In this document: positions 1-10,099 of the stretch, one piece after another
Position numbering within the stretch: position 1 is the first letter of the stretch
Layout of the letters: every line of letters starts with the position of its first letter
Assembly: GCA_043808235.1 (NCBI GenBank)
Contig: JAZDFC010000105.1
Location: 313,455-377,454, forward strand
Length of the DNA stretch: 64,000 bases
Origin: JAZDFC01 sp043808235
Lineage (GTDB): Bacteria; Bacteroidota; Ignavibacteria; Ignavibacteriales; Melioribacteraceae
Direction: 5' to 3'
Notes under the pieces: generated by a model
What the model was told of the DNA's origin: nothing
Databases searched by the model: none
The model's input: only the letters and a program-made list of their open reading frames with translations
Translations under genes and position numbers: made by a program

Positions 1-97
1 TTTTAGGATCAGTATTGTCGGTGCCGGACTCGTCGCTGCCGCAGCTGACTAATAATGTGATTGAGAGTAATAGAACAAAGTAAAAGCATTTTTTCAT
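1..97 (-). CDS. Lipoprotein N-terminus (partial, runs off left edge)
   Basis: An ATG at 95-97 on the minus strand opens a frame with no stop to the window edge. It encodes a short lysine start, a hydrophobic stretch and the lipobox LVSC, followed by a polar Gly/Ser/Asp/Thr linker. That is a signal peptidase II signal, so the product is an outer-membrane or periplasmic lipoprotein. Only about 32 residues are visible, so its function cannot be told. It is too short and too truncated to appear as a complete reading frame. It diverges from the GSCFA gene. Confidence 0.7.
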   Translation of the reverse strand, partial: MKKCFYFVLLLSITLLVSCGSDESGTDNTDPK

Positions 98-120
98 TTT
101 TTGACCAAAGATATTGTTTC

Positions 121-139
121 AAATATTAGGCTAATATTT
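121..139. promoter_or_regulatory. 8-bp dyad in divergent intergenic region
   Basis: AAATATTA, a GGC spacer and TAATATTT form a perfect inverted repeat between the divergent lipoprotein and GSCFA genes. This could be an operator or part of overlapping promoters. AT-rich dyads arise easily by chance. Confidence 0.3.
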
Positions 140-247
140 CAAAATATCAACCCAATTTTAATTCCCTCGAGCGATTATAAAGTAAATCCTATATAATCAA
201 TCCTTCATTTCGTATTTTTGAACACGCCAAAACAAATCGAGTAGCCG

Positions 248-1222
248 ATGAATTTTCGAACAGAGATTATTCCAGATATAAGTACAATCCCAATCGAGCA
301 TCACCACAAAATATTAACAATTGGTTCGTGCTTTGCAGAAAATATCGGGGAGTATTTTTTCTATTATAAGTTTGATGTGCTATCTAATCCATTCGGAGTG
401 CTATATAATCCCGTCTCGATATTTAACGGCATAAAAATTTTATCCGATGAAAAAATGTTTACCGAAAAGGATTTAATATTTGATCAGGATGAGTGGCACA
501 GCTTTTATCATCATTCGGATTTTTCGCATCACGATAAACAAAAATGCTTAGATAAAATCAATTCTGGAATAAAACGAACAAAAGAATTTCTCACATCATC
601 TGATTATTTTATTATTACTTACGGAACGGCTTTTGTGTTCGAACATAAAGAAAGAGGGATCATCGTTTCCAATTGTCATAAAATTCCGGGTAATCAATTT
701 AACAGATATTTACTTTCCTTCGAAGACACGAAACAACGGATTGACCGGACAATAAATCTGCTTAAAGAAATTAACAGCAAATTGAAAATCATTCTTACAA
801 TCAGTCCGGTGCGGCATTGGCGGGACGGCGCAGTTGATAATCAATTGAGCAAATCAATTTTATTCCTCGCTCTACATGAATCGATAAAAGGAAAAGAAAA
901 TTGTTTTTATTTTCCATCCTACGAAATTGTAATGGATGATCTGCGCGATTACCGTTTTTATAAACAAGATATGCTTCATCCGAACAATATTGCAACGGAT
1001 TATATTTGGGATAAATTCAGCGGTACATTTTTAAGCGAGGGTTGTTTGAAAATAATAACCGAAGTGAAAAAAATAATTCAAGCCGCCGAGCATAGACCGC
1101 GAAATACCAACTCGCCGAAGCATAAAGAATTTGCCGCGAGTATGATTAAACTAATTGATACTCTTGAAAAAAAACATCCGCACATAAATCTTGAGAGCGA
1201 AAGAAATATCTTTACCGTATAA
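248..1222 (+). CDS. GSCFA domain-containing protein
   Basis: The signature GSCFAENIG lies at about residues 27-35 and gives the family (Pfam GSCFA) its name. Family members have an SGNH-hydrolase-like fold; here the serine of GSCF, the ISPVRHWRDG segment and the D-M-L-H-P-N block near residue 243 look like SGNH blocks I, III and V. No signal peptide is visible, so it is probably cytoplasmic. The substrate is unknown; a role on acylated glycans or small metabolites would be a guess. Length (324 residues) is normal for the family. The ATG follows a weak GTAGCCG and the gene appears monocistronic. Confidence 0.85.
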   Translation: MNFRTEIIPDISTIPIEHHHKILTIGSCFAENIGEYFFYYKFDVLSNPFGVLYNPVSIFNGIKILSDEKMFTEKDLIFDQDEWHSFYHHSDFSHHDKQKCLDKINSGIKRTKEFLTSSDYFIITYGTAFVFEHKERGIIVSNCHKIPGNQFNRYLLSFEDTKQRIDRTINLLKEINSKLKIILTISPVRHWRDGAVDNQLSKSILFLALHESIKGKENCFYFPSYEIVMDDLRDYRFYKQDMLHPNNIATDYIWDKFSGTFLSEGCLKIITEVKKIIQAAEHRPRNTNSPKHKEFAASMIKLIDTLEKKHPHINLESERNIFTV

Positions 1223-1246
1223 AAAAAGAATGGAACGCGGATTTTT

Positions 1247-1293
1247 ATGATTATTATGATAACCTAAGATTATAATAAATCAAAAATAATCAT
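1247..1293. terminator. Possible bidirectional AT-rich stem between convergent genes
   Basis: ATGATTATT (1247-1255) and AATAATCAT (1285-1293) are perfect 9-base arms around a 29-base loop, lying between the convergent GSCFA and GYD genes. The stem is all but free of G+C, so terminator function is only plausible. Confidence 0.25.
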
Positions 1294-1325
1294 AACAATC
1301 TGAGTTCTGATTTTCATATTCCCGT

Positions 1326-1622
1326 TTATATCTCGGCTATTAGTTCGAGAAATTTTTTGTATGGAATAGCAATCAAACTTTCGGCGCTGAACGCTCCATT
1401 CTTCATGCTTATCATGGAAACCTTAGCGGCAATTTCTTCATTCGGTGCTTCGTAAATATCCATAAAATCATATTTACCGAGGAGCGCATAATGATTAAGG
1501 AATTTTACTTCCGGACATTTTTCTTTTACTTCATCAAGCCATCTATGCCCGACGTTTATCCGGTCTTTCATTTGTTTGGAAATTTCGGGAGAGAGCTTGG
1601 TTAACAATATAAAGGTTTGCAT
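1326..1622 (-). CDS. GYD domain-containing protein
   Basis: A 98-residue protein with the typical GYD-family start (fILLTKLSPE), then a central ALLGKYDFMDIYEAP segment in which the family's GxYDxv motif appears as GKYDF. It ends in an AxSxxxIPYKKFLELI helix. GYD proteins are small alpha/beta ferredoxin-like proteins of unknown function, often single genes. No signal peptide or catalytic motif is visible. About 150 bases of upstream sequence separate it from the DUF4249 gene, so it is probably transcribed alone. Confidence 0.85.
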   Translation of the reverse strand: MQTFILLTKLSPEISKQMKDRINVGHRWLDEVKEKCPEVKFLNHYALLGKYDFMDIYEAPNEEIAAKVSMISMKNGAFSAESLIAIPYKKFLELIAEI

Positions 1623-1775
1623 ACAAACCTCCGTTATGTTGATTGTTATTTTGTTAGCTAAGGAATAAAATCGGTTAAAATGAAAATACGATTTATACTT
1701 TATATTTTCAAAACAAAAATCGTTGCCGTGTTTTATAATTTACACCCATGTCAGTAGGTGATGAATTGAACACTT

Positions 1776-2693
1776 TTACTTCAGTACAGTGTAATAAACT
1801 GTGTCTGCAATACAGGAACCGAAAACACCAATGCCGTCGCCAGTCATGTTGATGCGCGGTTCGTGGAAGTTGCCGTCGAATTCCTGTACACTTTTATTTG
1901 TTAGTGCGAACAATCTAAAATTTTCATCCCCGGCGTACATAATTGTGCGGTAGGAACCGTAAAACCATGTGCCGAGCCAGAGAACTTCATGTTCAAGTCT
2001 TTCGGCATAATCGTTTACATTCTGCATCCACCGGAATTGATATTTCATCGATGTAAGCCGCTTATCCAATTCTTCGTCATCAATTTCGACATATGGATTG
2101 TCTTCTATATATGTTTGCTTCGAGCCATCGAGCGCGACGCGTGAAATTCCATAAAACGTTGAACCCTCTGATGGTTTGAAAATAATCTTGAACTGTTTTT
2201 CAACACCGCTTGAATCTTTCTCGATGTAGTGCAATGAATCAAGTATCGATTCTTCTTTCAAAATTCTAAATCCTTTTTTCGGAGTTCGGGTAACCGATGA
2301 TGTTTGCAAATGTTTTCCGTCAACAAGAGCAGTAACGGAAAGTTTGTATGATTTATCATATCCAATCGAGAGATTACCTTCTATGTTATCAAATAAAAAA
2401 GTAATGGGATTATAAGAAAGTTTATATTCTACACCTGATTCCAAATCAGTTATCCGAACATCGGCGCTGTATAAAATTAACGAATACGGATTGGGTTGAG
2501 TATTTAGCGCAAAGTTTCTCGTAACTTTAATGTTCTCCACTTTCCTTTCGGGAAAGAGATACCCTTCAACTACAATTTTGGGCGAATATGTATTCTGCCC
2601 AATCTCCACAACACTTTCGCCACACGAGGTAAAAAGTAAAACAAGGGATAGGCTCGCCAGAATGCTTTCAATAAAAAAACTAAGCTTCTTCAT
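1776..2693 (-). CDS. DUF4249 family outer-membrane lipoprotein
   Basis: From the ATG at 2691-2693 (AGGAG seven bases upstream) the protein starts with a lipoprotein signal whose lipobox is FTSC with Cys24. A longer frame upstream exists but lacks a ribosome site. The body has the DUF4249 layout: an early KIVVEGYLFPERK strand, beta-rich repeats such as VRITDLESGVEYKL, and a CIADTVYYT end. DUF4249 proteins are Bacteroidota lipoproteins regularly encoded directly after a TonB-dependent receptor, as here, and are thought to act as a surface partner of that receptor. The substrate is unknown. Confidence 0.8.
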   Translation of the reverse strand: MKKLSFFIESILASLSLVLLFTSCGESVVEIGQNTYSPKIVVEGYLFPERKVENIKVTRNFALNTQPNPYSLILYSADVRITDLESGVEYKLSYNPITFLFDNIEGNLSIGYDKSYKLSVTALVDGKHLQTSSVTRTPKKGFRILKEESILDSLHYIEKDSSGVEKQFKIIFKPSEGSTFYGISRVALDGSKQTYIEDNPYVEIDDEELDKRLTSMKYQFRWMQNVNDYAERLEHEVLWLGTWFYGSYRTIMYAGDENFRLFALTNKSVQEFDGNFHEPRINMTGDGIGVFGSCIADTVYYTVLK

Positions 2694-2716
2694 TTTAAAA
2701 CTCCTATAAAAACTTT

Positions 2717-2797
2717 TCTTAATCTTATTCCTAATCTTATTCTTCTTTTCTGCCCGTGGTTCACTGAGTAGGATTAAGAACAAGAATAAGATCAAGA
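2717..2797 (-). repeat. Imperfect inverted repeat between receptor and lipoprotein genes
   Basis: TTCTTAATCTTATTC at 2717-2731, and the overlapping AATCTTATTCTT copy after it, are matched by the complement AAGAATAAGAT near 2782-2792. In the minus-strand transcript this can fold into a long A/U-rich stem between the stop of the TonB receptor and the ribosome site of the DUF4249 gene. It might lower downstream expression or protect the 3' end of the receptor message. Confidence 0.35.
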
Positions 2798-2811
2798 AAT
2801 AATAAATGATT

Positions 2812-5163
2812 TTAAAATCTTACGTTAACACCTATACTCGGAAGAATAGGAAACATGTTCACGTTGTTCACTTGCTGTTTAACAATTCCGTCTTCAATTT
2901 TATTTTCATATTCAATGAACCATACATTCTTCCTATTCAGCGCATTAAAAACCTGAATATACGGCGATAAAGACCAGCCGTCGTATTGAATATCATAAGT
3001 CAAACTCAAATCTAGCCGTGAATAATATGGGAGCCGATACTCGTTTATTCCCGACGGATAAATCGATAAACTGTTTTCATTCAAATCCCAGTCGGGTGCG
3101 GTATTAGCAACGTACACAGACGCGGGAAGTGTTATCGGCTGACCGGAAAAATATGTGAACGTAATACCGAGCGTCCATTTTTTATCGCTGTCTGTAAATT
3201 GCTCTCCGCGTAACTCATTAAAGATATTATTCAAATCGATGCTCGAAACAAAATTAACCACGTGTGTTCTATCATGTCTCGGCGGGAAAGCGGTTCCCCT
3301 GTTTACATTTACAATTGTGTATTTTGTTTGCGCAAGCGAATAGGCAAGCCAACCGGTAATTGCACCGACATCTTTTCGAAGTAAAAACTCAAGTCCGTAA
3401 GAATACCCGTCGCCCTTGTTGAAAAGTCCTTTGCTGGAATTAAAAATGGGTTTGTCATCGTCGGTATAACCGCTTGGTTCAACATCAACAAAAAACGTCG
3501 AATTGTACGAATAGATGTTATGATAATTTTTATAATATGCCTCAACCTCGAGTTCGATTTTATTAAATAACTCGCGTTGATAACCCAGTATAAAATGCGA
3601 AGCATCGGAACCTTCGACGTTTTCGTCGGCGGTTGTCCAAATGCTTACAAAAAATAATCTTGGAATTCTGTTAGCATACTGGTGAAAAATTCCCGATGAA
3701 AATTTTAGATTGCTTCTTGTCGAAAGCCGGTATTTAATATTCAACCGTGGATCGATGTTACTGTAATCTTTGTCGGAATCGAGATAATCGCTGCGTATGC
3801 CGGCTTCTATATCCCAAAGCGGATCGGGTTTCCATGTCGTTGTAAAGTATGCAGAATAAAGTTTTCGTTCTTTAGTAACATCAACCTTGCCGCTTACAAA
3901 TTCTTGCTTAAGGCCGCCGCTTACATTCTTTTGTTCAAATCCGAATTTGAAAATAAAATGATCACTGAAAAAATATTCGAGCGCGCCTTTAAATGTAATA
4001 TCATTGATTCGGTTCTGTTCAATGAACTCGACGCCCTCAAAATTAAAATCTGAAAAAAAGTAGCTTGAGGTTATCCAGAAATTACCAAAGAGTTTGGGTC
4101 CGAACAAAGTTTTCCAATTTATACTTCCCGTTTGATTGCCCCACACGTAAGTAAATCCCGGTGAATCCGGTTTGTCTTCATCAAAAACAATATCGAGATT
4201 ATCCTCGCCGCCGTAATAGCTAACGCTTAATTTATTACTCTCGTCAATATCGAAGAATGCTTTTAAATTGCCATCGTAGAAATAATAGTCGGGAATATCA
4301 TCAACAAATTTGGCGACGGTTTGATCAAGATATGTTCTGCGAAAAGAACCTGATAACGAGCCGAAACTTCCGAGTGGAGTTTGCAGTGTTGTATTCAACG
4401 CAAGAAGGCTTAGTGAGACTTTGCCTTCGAATTCATTCCGGTTGCCATCGTTGTTCGTTACATTAATTACAGAAGATAATCTACCTCCGTATTCCGCGCC
4501 GAATCCTCCTTTGTAAATTTCAACTTTTTTTATTGCGTCGGTGTTGAATGTTGAGAATAATCCGAACGCGTGCTCGGGATTGTAAACATCGGTTCCATCG
4601 ATTAGAAATAAATTTTGATCCGGAGTTCCACCGCGCACGTAAATTGCAGAGGAAAAATCAGATAGGGGTACAATTCCCGGAAGCGTCTGCAGCGTCCGCA
4701 ACAAGTCGGCTTCTATTACCTGGGGTACTTTCCCAATCTGCGATAAATTGAGATCGATTTTTGATATCGATTTGTTAAAAAGCTTATCGATTGTTTTGAT
4801 TGAATCGGCCGAGACGATAACTTCCTGTCCCATTATAGCTTCGGGCTCAAGTTTTATATTCAATCGCCTGTTTTCGGAATTCACTAATGATATAATTTCG
4901 GAAAAAGACTTGTATCCAAGAAAGCTGACAACAATTTCGTATTTGCCGGGATTGATATTGGGAATAACATAGTACCCGCTGGTATTTGTAGCTGTCCCTA
5001 TCTTTAATTCGTTCAAATAAACGTTGGCCCCAATCAATGCTTCCCCATTGGAGGCATCGGAAACAAATCCGCTTAGTACCGCATCGCCATTTTGGGCAAT
5101 TAAGCTCTTTGCAGTTAGTAATACGCATAGTCCTAAAATCATAATTGAGTTTTTTAACTTCAT
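2812..5163 (-). CDS. TonB-dependent outer-membrane receptor with N-terminal carboxypeptidase-like domain
   Basis: I chose the ATG at 5161-5163 (AAGGA just upstream), which gives a clean signal peptide ending ...KSLIAQ. Residues about 25-110 form a carboxypeptidase regulatory-like domain (LSGFVSDASNGEALIGANVYL ... SGYYVIPNINPGKYEIVVSFLGY). The plug follows, with LRTLQTLPGIVPLSDFSSAIYVRGG and NLFLIDGTDVYNPEH, and then the beta-barrel to a C-terminal aromatic residue (...IGVNVRF), as expected for Bam-assembled porins. It imports an unknown ligand using TonB energy. The downstream DUF4249 lipoprotein is its likely partner. It is not of the SusC type with a SusD neighbour. Confidence 0.9.
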   Translation of the reverse strand: MKLKNSIMILGLCVLLTAKSLIAQNGDAVLSGFVSDASNGEALIGANVYLNELKIGTATNTSGYYVIPNINPGKYEIVVSFLGYKSFSEIISLVNSENRRLNIKLEPEAIMGQEVIVSADSIKTIDKLFNKSISKIDLNLSQIGKVPQVIEADLLRTLQTLPGIVPLSDFSSAIYVRGGTPDQNLFLIDGTDVYNPEHAFGLFSTFNTDAIKKVEIYKGGFGAEYGGRLSSVINVTNNDGNRNEFEGKVSLSLLALNTTLQTPLGSFGSLSGSFRRTYLDQTVAKFVDDIPDYYFYDGNLKAFFDIDESNKLSVSYYGGEDNLDIVFDEDKPDSPGFTYVWGNQTGSINWKTLFGPKLFGNFWITSSYFFSDFNFEGVEFIEQNRINDITFKGALEYFFSDHFIFKFGFEQKNVSGGLKQEFVSGKVDVTKERKLYSAYFTTTWKPDPLWDIEAGIRSDYLDSDKDYSNIDPRLNIKYRLSTRSNLKFSSGIFHQYANRIPRLFFVSIWTTADENVEGSDASHFILGYQRELFNKIELEVEAYYKNYHNIYSYNSTFFVDVEPSGYTDDDKPIFNSSKGLFNKGDGYSYGLEFLLRKDVGAITGWLAYSLAQTKYTIVNVNRGTAFPPRHDRTHVVNFVSSIDLNNIFNELRGEQFTDSDKKWTLGITFTYFSGQPITLPASVYVANTAPDWDLNENSLSIYPSGINEYRLPYYSRLDLSLTYDIQYDGWSLSPYIQVFNALNRKNVWFIEYENKIEDGIVKQQVNNVNMFPILPSIGVNVRF

Positions 5164-5319
5164 ATTTATCCTTGTATTGCGTAAAATTCTTAACAAACCG
5201 GTATTGAGACGTAAATATATCAACTTGGTTTATCAGAATGCTAATCTAAACATTTTTAATATAGCTTTTGTTTCCGGGAGTGAGTAAAGGCTGCCGCGGC
5301 AAGTCTTACAATAAAAATT

Positions 5320-8300
5320 TTATTTGAGTGACTCGTTAAAAATTACTTTAAACGAAGTGCCCTTTCCTTTCTCGCTTTGGACGTCGATAGTGGCTTTGTT
5401 CATTTCGCAATATTTTTTTACTAATGCCAATCCCAATCCATTTCCTTCGAATCTCCTTGTATAGCCGCCCTCTTCCTGTGTAAATGGTTCAAAGAGATGC
5501 GGTAAAAATTCGGGCGATATACCTACGCCGGAATCATTTATCTCGATTATTAACTTTTTATTCGCGCCGGATATTTTTAATTCGATCCATCCTTCCTTTG
5601 TATATTTGACGGCATTATTTAACAGGTTCTCAAAAACCTGTCCAACTGTATATTCGTCGGCGTTAATAACTGTATCTTCTGTTTCCTTAACCAGATTGAA
5701 TTTTAATCCTTTTTCTTTTGCAGCGCTTGTATATTCAATAACGAGCTGAGAAATAACATGTTTAAAAATATCGAAGGCCTTTAAGTTATATTCATAAGAA
5801 TTGGTTTGCACTTGCGACATATTTATTATGAGATCGATTGTGCGAATAAGCCGCTTGCCTGCACCGTTTATTATTGAAAAACTTTCGCGAAGATCAGGTG
5901 AAACTTTATCTGAGATTTCTTCTTTAAGCAAATATGCAAAGCTAAGAATAGAATTAATTGGCGTTCGAATTTCGTGTGAAATCTGTGCAAGGAATTCGGA
6001 TTTTAATTTATCGGATTTTTCAGCCGCTTCTTTTGCAATCTTCATCTCGGATTCGGCTTGCCTGCGTTCTTGGTTTTCAATTACTAATTTAGCGTTAAGT
6101 CCCTCGACCTCTTTTCTTCTATTCTCAATTCCTTTTACACGGATTTTATAAATGCAGACGCCGATAGCAGCAATTACTAAAAACAAACCGACTCTAAACC
6201 ACCATGTTTTCCAAAAGGGAGGACTAATAACCAATTTCACGGTTATTCCCTCTCTATTCCAAATTCCATCGCTATTGGCTCCAATCACTTTAAAATAATA
6301 AGTACCGCCGTCTATGTTGGTATAACTTGCAAGCCGTCGTGTGCCGGATGAAATCCAATTAGGATCGAAGCCTTCTAATTTGTACATATATCGATTCTTC
6401 CAGGGTGCAGTATAATCAAGCGCTGCAAATTCAAAGGAGAAATTATTTTCTGTATAATCCAACTCAATTTCTTTTAAATGAGAGATCGCCTTGTCGAAAA
6501 ATATTTCTTTGTCGTTAATATGAAATTTTGTTAAAACAATGAGAGGAATAATTTGGTTTTTACGAACACGATCCGGAAAGAAGGAAATAAATCCCTTTGT
6601 GCCGCCGAAAAACATTTCGCCGCTAATGCTTTTAAAACAAGAATTATAATTAAACTCATCTCCCGCTAAGCCGCTGCTTTTATCAAAATTTCTAAAGGAG
6701 TACTTTGAAGGATTGAATTTAGACAGACCTTTATTTGTGCTTATCCAAATGCTGCCCCCGGCATCTTTAAGAATTCCATTGATACATGAATTTGGCAGCC
6801 CGTCGAATTCTGTGTATCGAGTAATCTGAAATGTTTTTTTGTCAAGTCTGTTTAATCCAACTGGAGTCCCGGCCCATAAATATTTATCGGTTTCGTTTAC
6901 CGAAATAACATAATCGTTGATAAGACTCTTAGGATCTTTGGATTTATAGATAAAATGTGTGAACTTGTTCATCTGTTTGTCGAAGCGTGTTAATCCATTG
7001 TTGGCTGTACCAATCCATAATATTCCATCGCTATCTTCAAAAATTGTTCTGATATTATTTCCGCTAATTGATTCAGTGCTTCCGTCTGCTAAATAATAAA
7101 TAAATTTTTTCTCGCCGGGGACGTATCTGTATAAACCACTCTGGGTTGCGATCCAACATTCATCGTCTTTACCACGAATAATCATGCGGATGTAAAGGCC
7201 TTTTAGATTTATCGGAAAAAGAGGATCGTTCGAGATATTGATAAATTTATTTGCGACCGGATCGTAAATGAACAAACCGTAAATATCCGTACCGATCCAT
7301 AAATTATTATCCGGGCCTTTGCAAATACTGTTTACCGGCACATCTCCACTCTGAGCTTTAATTCCCGGAAATGGAATGTATTTAAATTGATTTGTTGATT
7401 TATCAAACTTGTTCAATCCGCCTACTGTGCCAATCCAAACTGTATTGCCGCCGTCGGTATAAAAAGATAAAGTTGAACTTTGGCTTAAGCTTGTTGGATT
7501 GGTTGGGCTGTGATAAAAACGCTTAAAATTTTGTTCGGACAGATTTAATAGATTTATTCCACCGCGATATGTTGCTATCCACAAAACACCAAGTTCATCC
7601 TGGTAAAAGTTCTTTATCGAATTGCTTTGAATACTATGTGGATCATCCGGATCGTTAGTAAAAAGTTGATAGTTTTTATTATTACGATCTAATTTATACA
7701 AGCCATTTCGTAACGTCCCAATCCAAAGATTATGCTCGCTATCTTCGTACATACAAAACACATTTAAATCAGTGATGCCTTCAAATCCAAATTCATTCTG
7801 CCTTAGTTCCTTGAATTTTCCGGATTTAACATCTAATTGAAATAAGCCTTTTTGCGTTCCCACCCAAATGGCACCAAGATAATCTTCTAAAATATAATTG
7901 AAAGGAGAAGAAGCGGTTGCATTATTGAAAGTACATTTGTATAAATTACTCCGGTTTTTATTGAAGACGTAAACTCCATCCTGTGTTGCAAGTAATAAAT
8001 TTTGATGGCGATCCTCTGTGATGTGAAAGATGTAATTTTCTTTAAGGTAATGAGTAAAATTTTTTGTGGACGGATTAAATTTATCGAGACCAAAGGGAGT
8101 TCCAATCCAGAGCACACCGGCTTTATCGCGGAAGATATACTTAATCAAATCCGAAATAATACTTGTTGTATCGCCGGGTATATTTGTAAAATGCGTGAAC
8201 TTGTTTGAACCGTTAAATAAATTTAATCCTCCGCCCCAGGTGCCCGCCCAAAGCGAACCATTATTCATACATATCGCCGATACGTTATTGTTCGACAAAG

Positions 8301-8556
8301 AAAATGAGTCGTTCGGATTGTTTTTGTAAACTGTAAAATTATAACCGTCGTATTTATTTAATCCATCTTGAGTGGCAAACCAAAAAAATCCATCATCGTC
8401 TTTTGTTATCTGAAATACTATCCCGGTGCTTAATCCATCGTTCGATGAAATGTTTCTGAATTCGCTTTGTTCCTGAGCAAAAAAGATAAAATTATTCAGC
8501 AAAAGGAAAACCGGAAGGCACTTAACAATACTTCGAGTAATGGTAAAAAAAGGCAT
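5320..8556 (-). CDS. Sensor histidine kinase with two-component-regulator beta-propeller
   Basis: A signal peptide or N-terminal membrane anchor is followed by about 700 residues of Reg_prop repeats (LWAGTWGGGLNLF, LWIGTPFGLDKFN and about ten similar LWIGT units). A Y_Y_Y domain follows (YMYKLEGFDPNWI ... GTYYFKVIGANSDGIWN), then one membrane helix near residues 783-805 and a coiled coil. The HisKA box is SHEIRTPINS with phospho-acceptor His861, and the HATPase_c domain has NLLNNAVKYT, DSGVGIS and GNGLGLALVKK. It senses a periplasmic ligand, often a glycan in related proteins. Unlike the HTCS hybrids of Bacteroides it stops after the ATPase: no receiver and no AraC domain. ATG at 8554-8556 is preferred over an upstream TTG. 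Confidence 0.9.
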   Translation of the reverse strand: MPFFTITRSIVKCLPVFLLLNNFIFFAQEQSEFRNISSNDGLSTGIVFQITKDDDGFFWFATQDGLNKYDGYNFTVYKNNPNDSFSLSNNNVSAICMNNGSLWAGTWGGGLNLFNGSNKFTHFTNIPGDTTSIISDLIKYIFRDKAGVLWIGTPFGLDKFNPSTKNFTHYLKENYIFHITEDRHQNLLLATQDGVYVFNKNRSNLYKCTFNNATASSPFNYILEDYLGAIWVGTQKGLFQLDVKSGKFKELRQNEFGFEGITDLNVFCMYEDSEHNLWIGTLRNGLYKLDRNNKNYQLFTNDPDDPHSIQSNSIKNFYQDELGVLWIATYRGGINLLNLSEQNFKRFYHSPTNPTSLSQSSTLSFYTDGGNTVWIGTVGGLNKFDKSTNQFKYIPFPGIKAQSGDVPVNSICKGPDNNLWIGTDIYGLFIYDPVANKFINISNDPLFPINLKGLYIRMIIRGKDDECWIATQSGLYRYVPGEKKFIYYLADGSTESISGNNIRTIFEDSDGILWIGTANNGLTRFDKQMNKFTHFIYKSKDPKSLINDYVISVNETDKYLWAGTPVGLNRLDKKTFQITRYTEFDGLPNSCINGILKDAGGSIWISTNKGLSKFNPSKYSFRNFDKSSGLAGDEFNYNSCFKSISGEMFFGGTKGFISFFPDRVRKNQIIPLIVLTKFHINDKEIFFDKAISHLKEIELDYTENNFSFEFAALDYTAPWKNRYMYKLEGFDPNWISSGTRRLASYTNIDGGTYYFKVIGANSDGIWNREGITVKLVISPPFWKTWWFRVGLFLVIAAIGVCIYKIRVKGIENRRKEVEGLNAKLVIENQERRQAESEMKIAKEAAEKSDKLKSEFLAQISHEIRTPINSILSFAYLLKEEISDKVSPDLRESFSIINGAGKRLIRTIDLIINMSQVQTNSYEYNLKAFDIFKHVISQLVIEYTSAAKEKGLKFNLVKETEDTVINADEYTVGQVFENLLNNAVKYTKEGWIELKISGANKKLIIEINDSGVGISPEFLPHLFEPFTQEEGGYTRRFEGNGLGLALVKKYCEMNKATIDVQSEKGKGTSFKVIFNESLK

Positions 8557-8745
8557 TTTATACCGTTGCAATGGTTATCAAAACGTAGCCTAAAAACGCT
8601 TACACAAAAAAATAAGTAATTTCTGAATATATAATCGATTTTTATCAAATATAATTTAACAAAGGTTGGTGAACTACGACTTCCGGGGAATTGGTTTGCT
8701 TAAAAAAGAACAATGACACAAAAGAATAAATCTTTACGAAACAGT

Positions 8746-10008
8746 TTAAGAATGAACAGGAATTGCAAAATAAAAAGTAGTTCCTCTGCCGGGCTCTGAA
8801 TCAAGCCAGATTTTCCCGCCAATTAGTTCTAACCAGCCTTTACATATTGAAAGTCCCAGGCCCGTTCCTCCTTGTGTTGTTGAGCTGTATTTATCGATAA
8901 CGTAACTCTCTACTCTCCTGAATCGCTCAAATATATTATTAAATTCATTGCGGCTGATACCGATACCCGTGTCCTCCACGGAAAATTGGATCCATTGCGA
9001 ATCTCTTTTTACACTTACTTTTACGTAGCCTCGTTCGGTATATTTTATAGCATTACTAATTAGATTGTTCAAAATCTGTTTTAGAATCAGCGGATCAATA
9101 GTAATGTGACTGAGCTCTTCTTCCAGCAAATCGCCGGTTAGAAGTTCTATCCTTTTCTCTATTGCTTTGTTTGCATTCGCAACAATTATTTCTCTAATCG
9201 TTTTATTAGCATCGATTCTTATTAAATTAATTCGTGCCTGGCCTGTTTCAATAATGGAAATATTTAATATGTCCTCGATTATTTGCAGAAGCTGATTTGT
9301 GTTTTTTAAAATAGGTTCAGTCAATTCGCTTACATATATATTTTCTTTAAAATCCTCCTTTAATAGTTGAGCATACCCCTGGATAACATTAAGAGGAGTT
9401 CTAATTTCATGAGACATATTATTTAGGAATGCAGTTTTTAACCTGTTGCTTTCCTCGGCTTTTTCCATTGCTAATTTATACTGTACAAGTAAGTTTTGTA
9501 ATTCTTCTGATTTCTTATTGAGCTGTCCGGTTCTTTCTTCAACGAGTCTTTCTAGATTTTCTTTGTACGACTTGTTTTCTTTAATTAAAGAAGACTTTTC
9601 AAGCGCACGCAATACACTTAGTTCAAGTTCTTCGAAGTTGAGTATTGGTTTGGTTACAAAATCCCATGCGCCAAGTTTTATAGAACGGATTGCCTCCTTG
9701 ATTACACCGGTTCCCGAAACAACAATTATGGGAACATCGGAATAATTTCTGGAAAGGTAGGCAACTACATTGTGTCCTCCCATTCCGGGCATATTTAAAT
9801 CAACAAGCACAATATCAGGCTGGTGTTTTTCGAAAAGCTGCAATCCGGTTTCGCCATCGTTGCATGCATATACTTCGCTTTCGTGATCTTCGAAAAAGAA
9901 TTTTATACTGTTACATAGTCCTTCATCGTCATCTATAATTAGGATTTTGATGCTGTTCAAGGAGTAATATTGATTCAAAGGCGGTGTATCTGCTAAGTTA
10001 GTACTCAT
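8746..10008 (-). CDS. Receiver-histidine kinase hybrid (REC-HisKA-HATPase)
   Basis: Order of domains: receiver (about residues 20-135; acidic pocket IIDDDE, phospho-acceptor Asp70 in VLVDLNMPG, Ser/Thr in VVSGTG, Lys120 in FVTKP), a coiled coil (about 138-190), HisKA with NNMSHEIRTPLN and His200, and HATPase_c with NLISNAIKYTERG, EDTGIGIS and GGTGLGLSICKG. It has no membrane segment and is therefore a soluble relay kinase whose activity is probably set by phosphorylation of its own receiver. It lies 91 bases after the two small receivers and probably shares their transcript. No output domain is present. Confidence 0.9.
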   Translation of the reverse strand: MSTNLADTPPLNQYYSLNSIKILIIDDDEGLCNSIKFFFEDHESEVYACNDGETGLQLFEKHQPDIVLVDLNMPGMGGHNVVAYLSRNYSDVPIIVVSGTGVIKEAIRSIKLGAWDFVTKPILNFEELELSVLRALEKSSLIKENKSYKENLERLVEERTGQLNKKSEELQNLLVQYKLAMEKAEESNRLKTAFLNNMSHEIRTPLNVIQGYAQLLKEDFKENIYVSELTEPILKNTNQLLQIIEDILNISIIETGQARINLIRIDANKTIREIIVANANKAIEKRIELLTGDLLEEELSHITIDPLILKQILNNLISNAIKYTERGYVKVSVKRDSQWIQFSVEDTGIGISRNEFNNIFERFRRVESYVIDKYSSTTQGGTGLGLSICKGWLELIGGKIWLDSEPGRGTTFYFAIPVHS

Positions 10009-10099
10009 ATTAAAACCTATTTATAGTTCAGATATCCTCGTTTATTGATTGATGTACAAAGGGACAATATTTCCACGGTTAATTAATGGTTTGAGGCTT

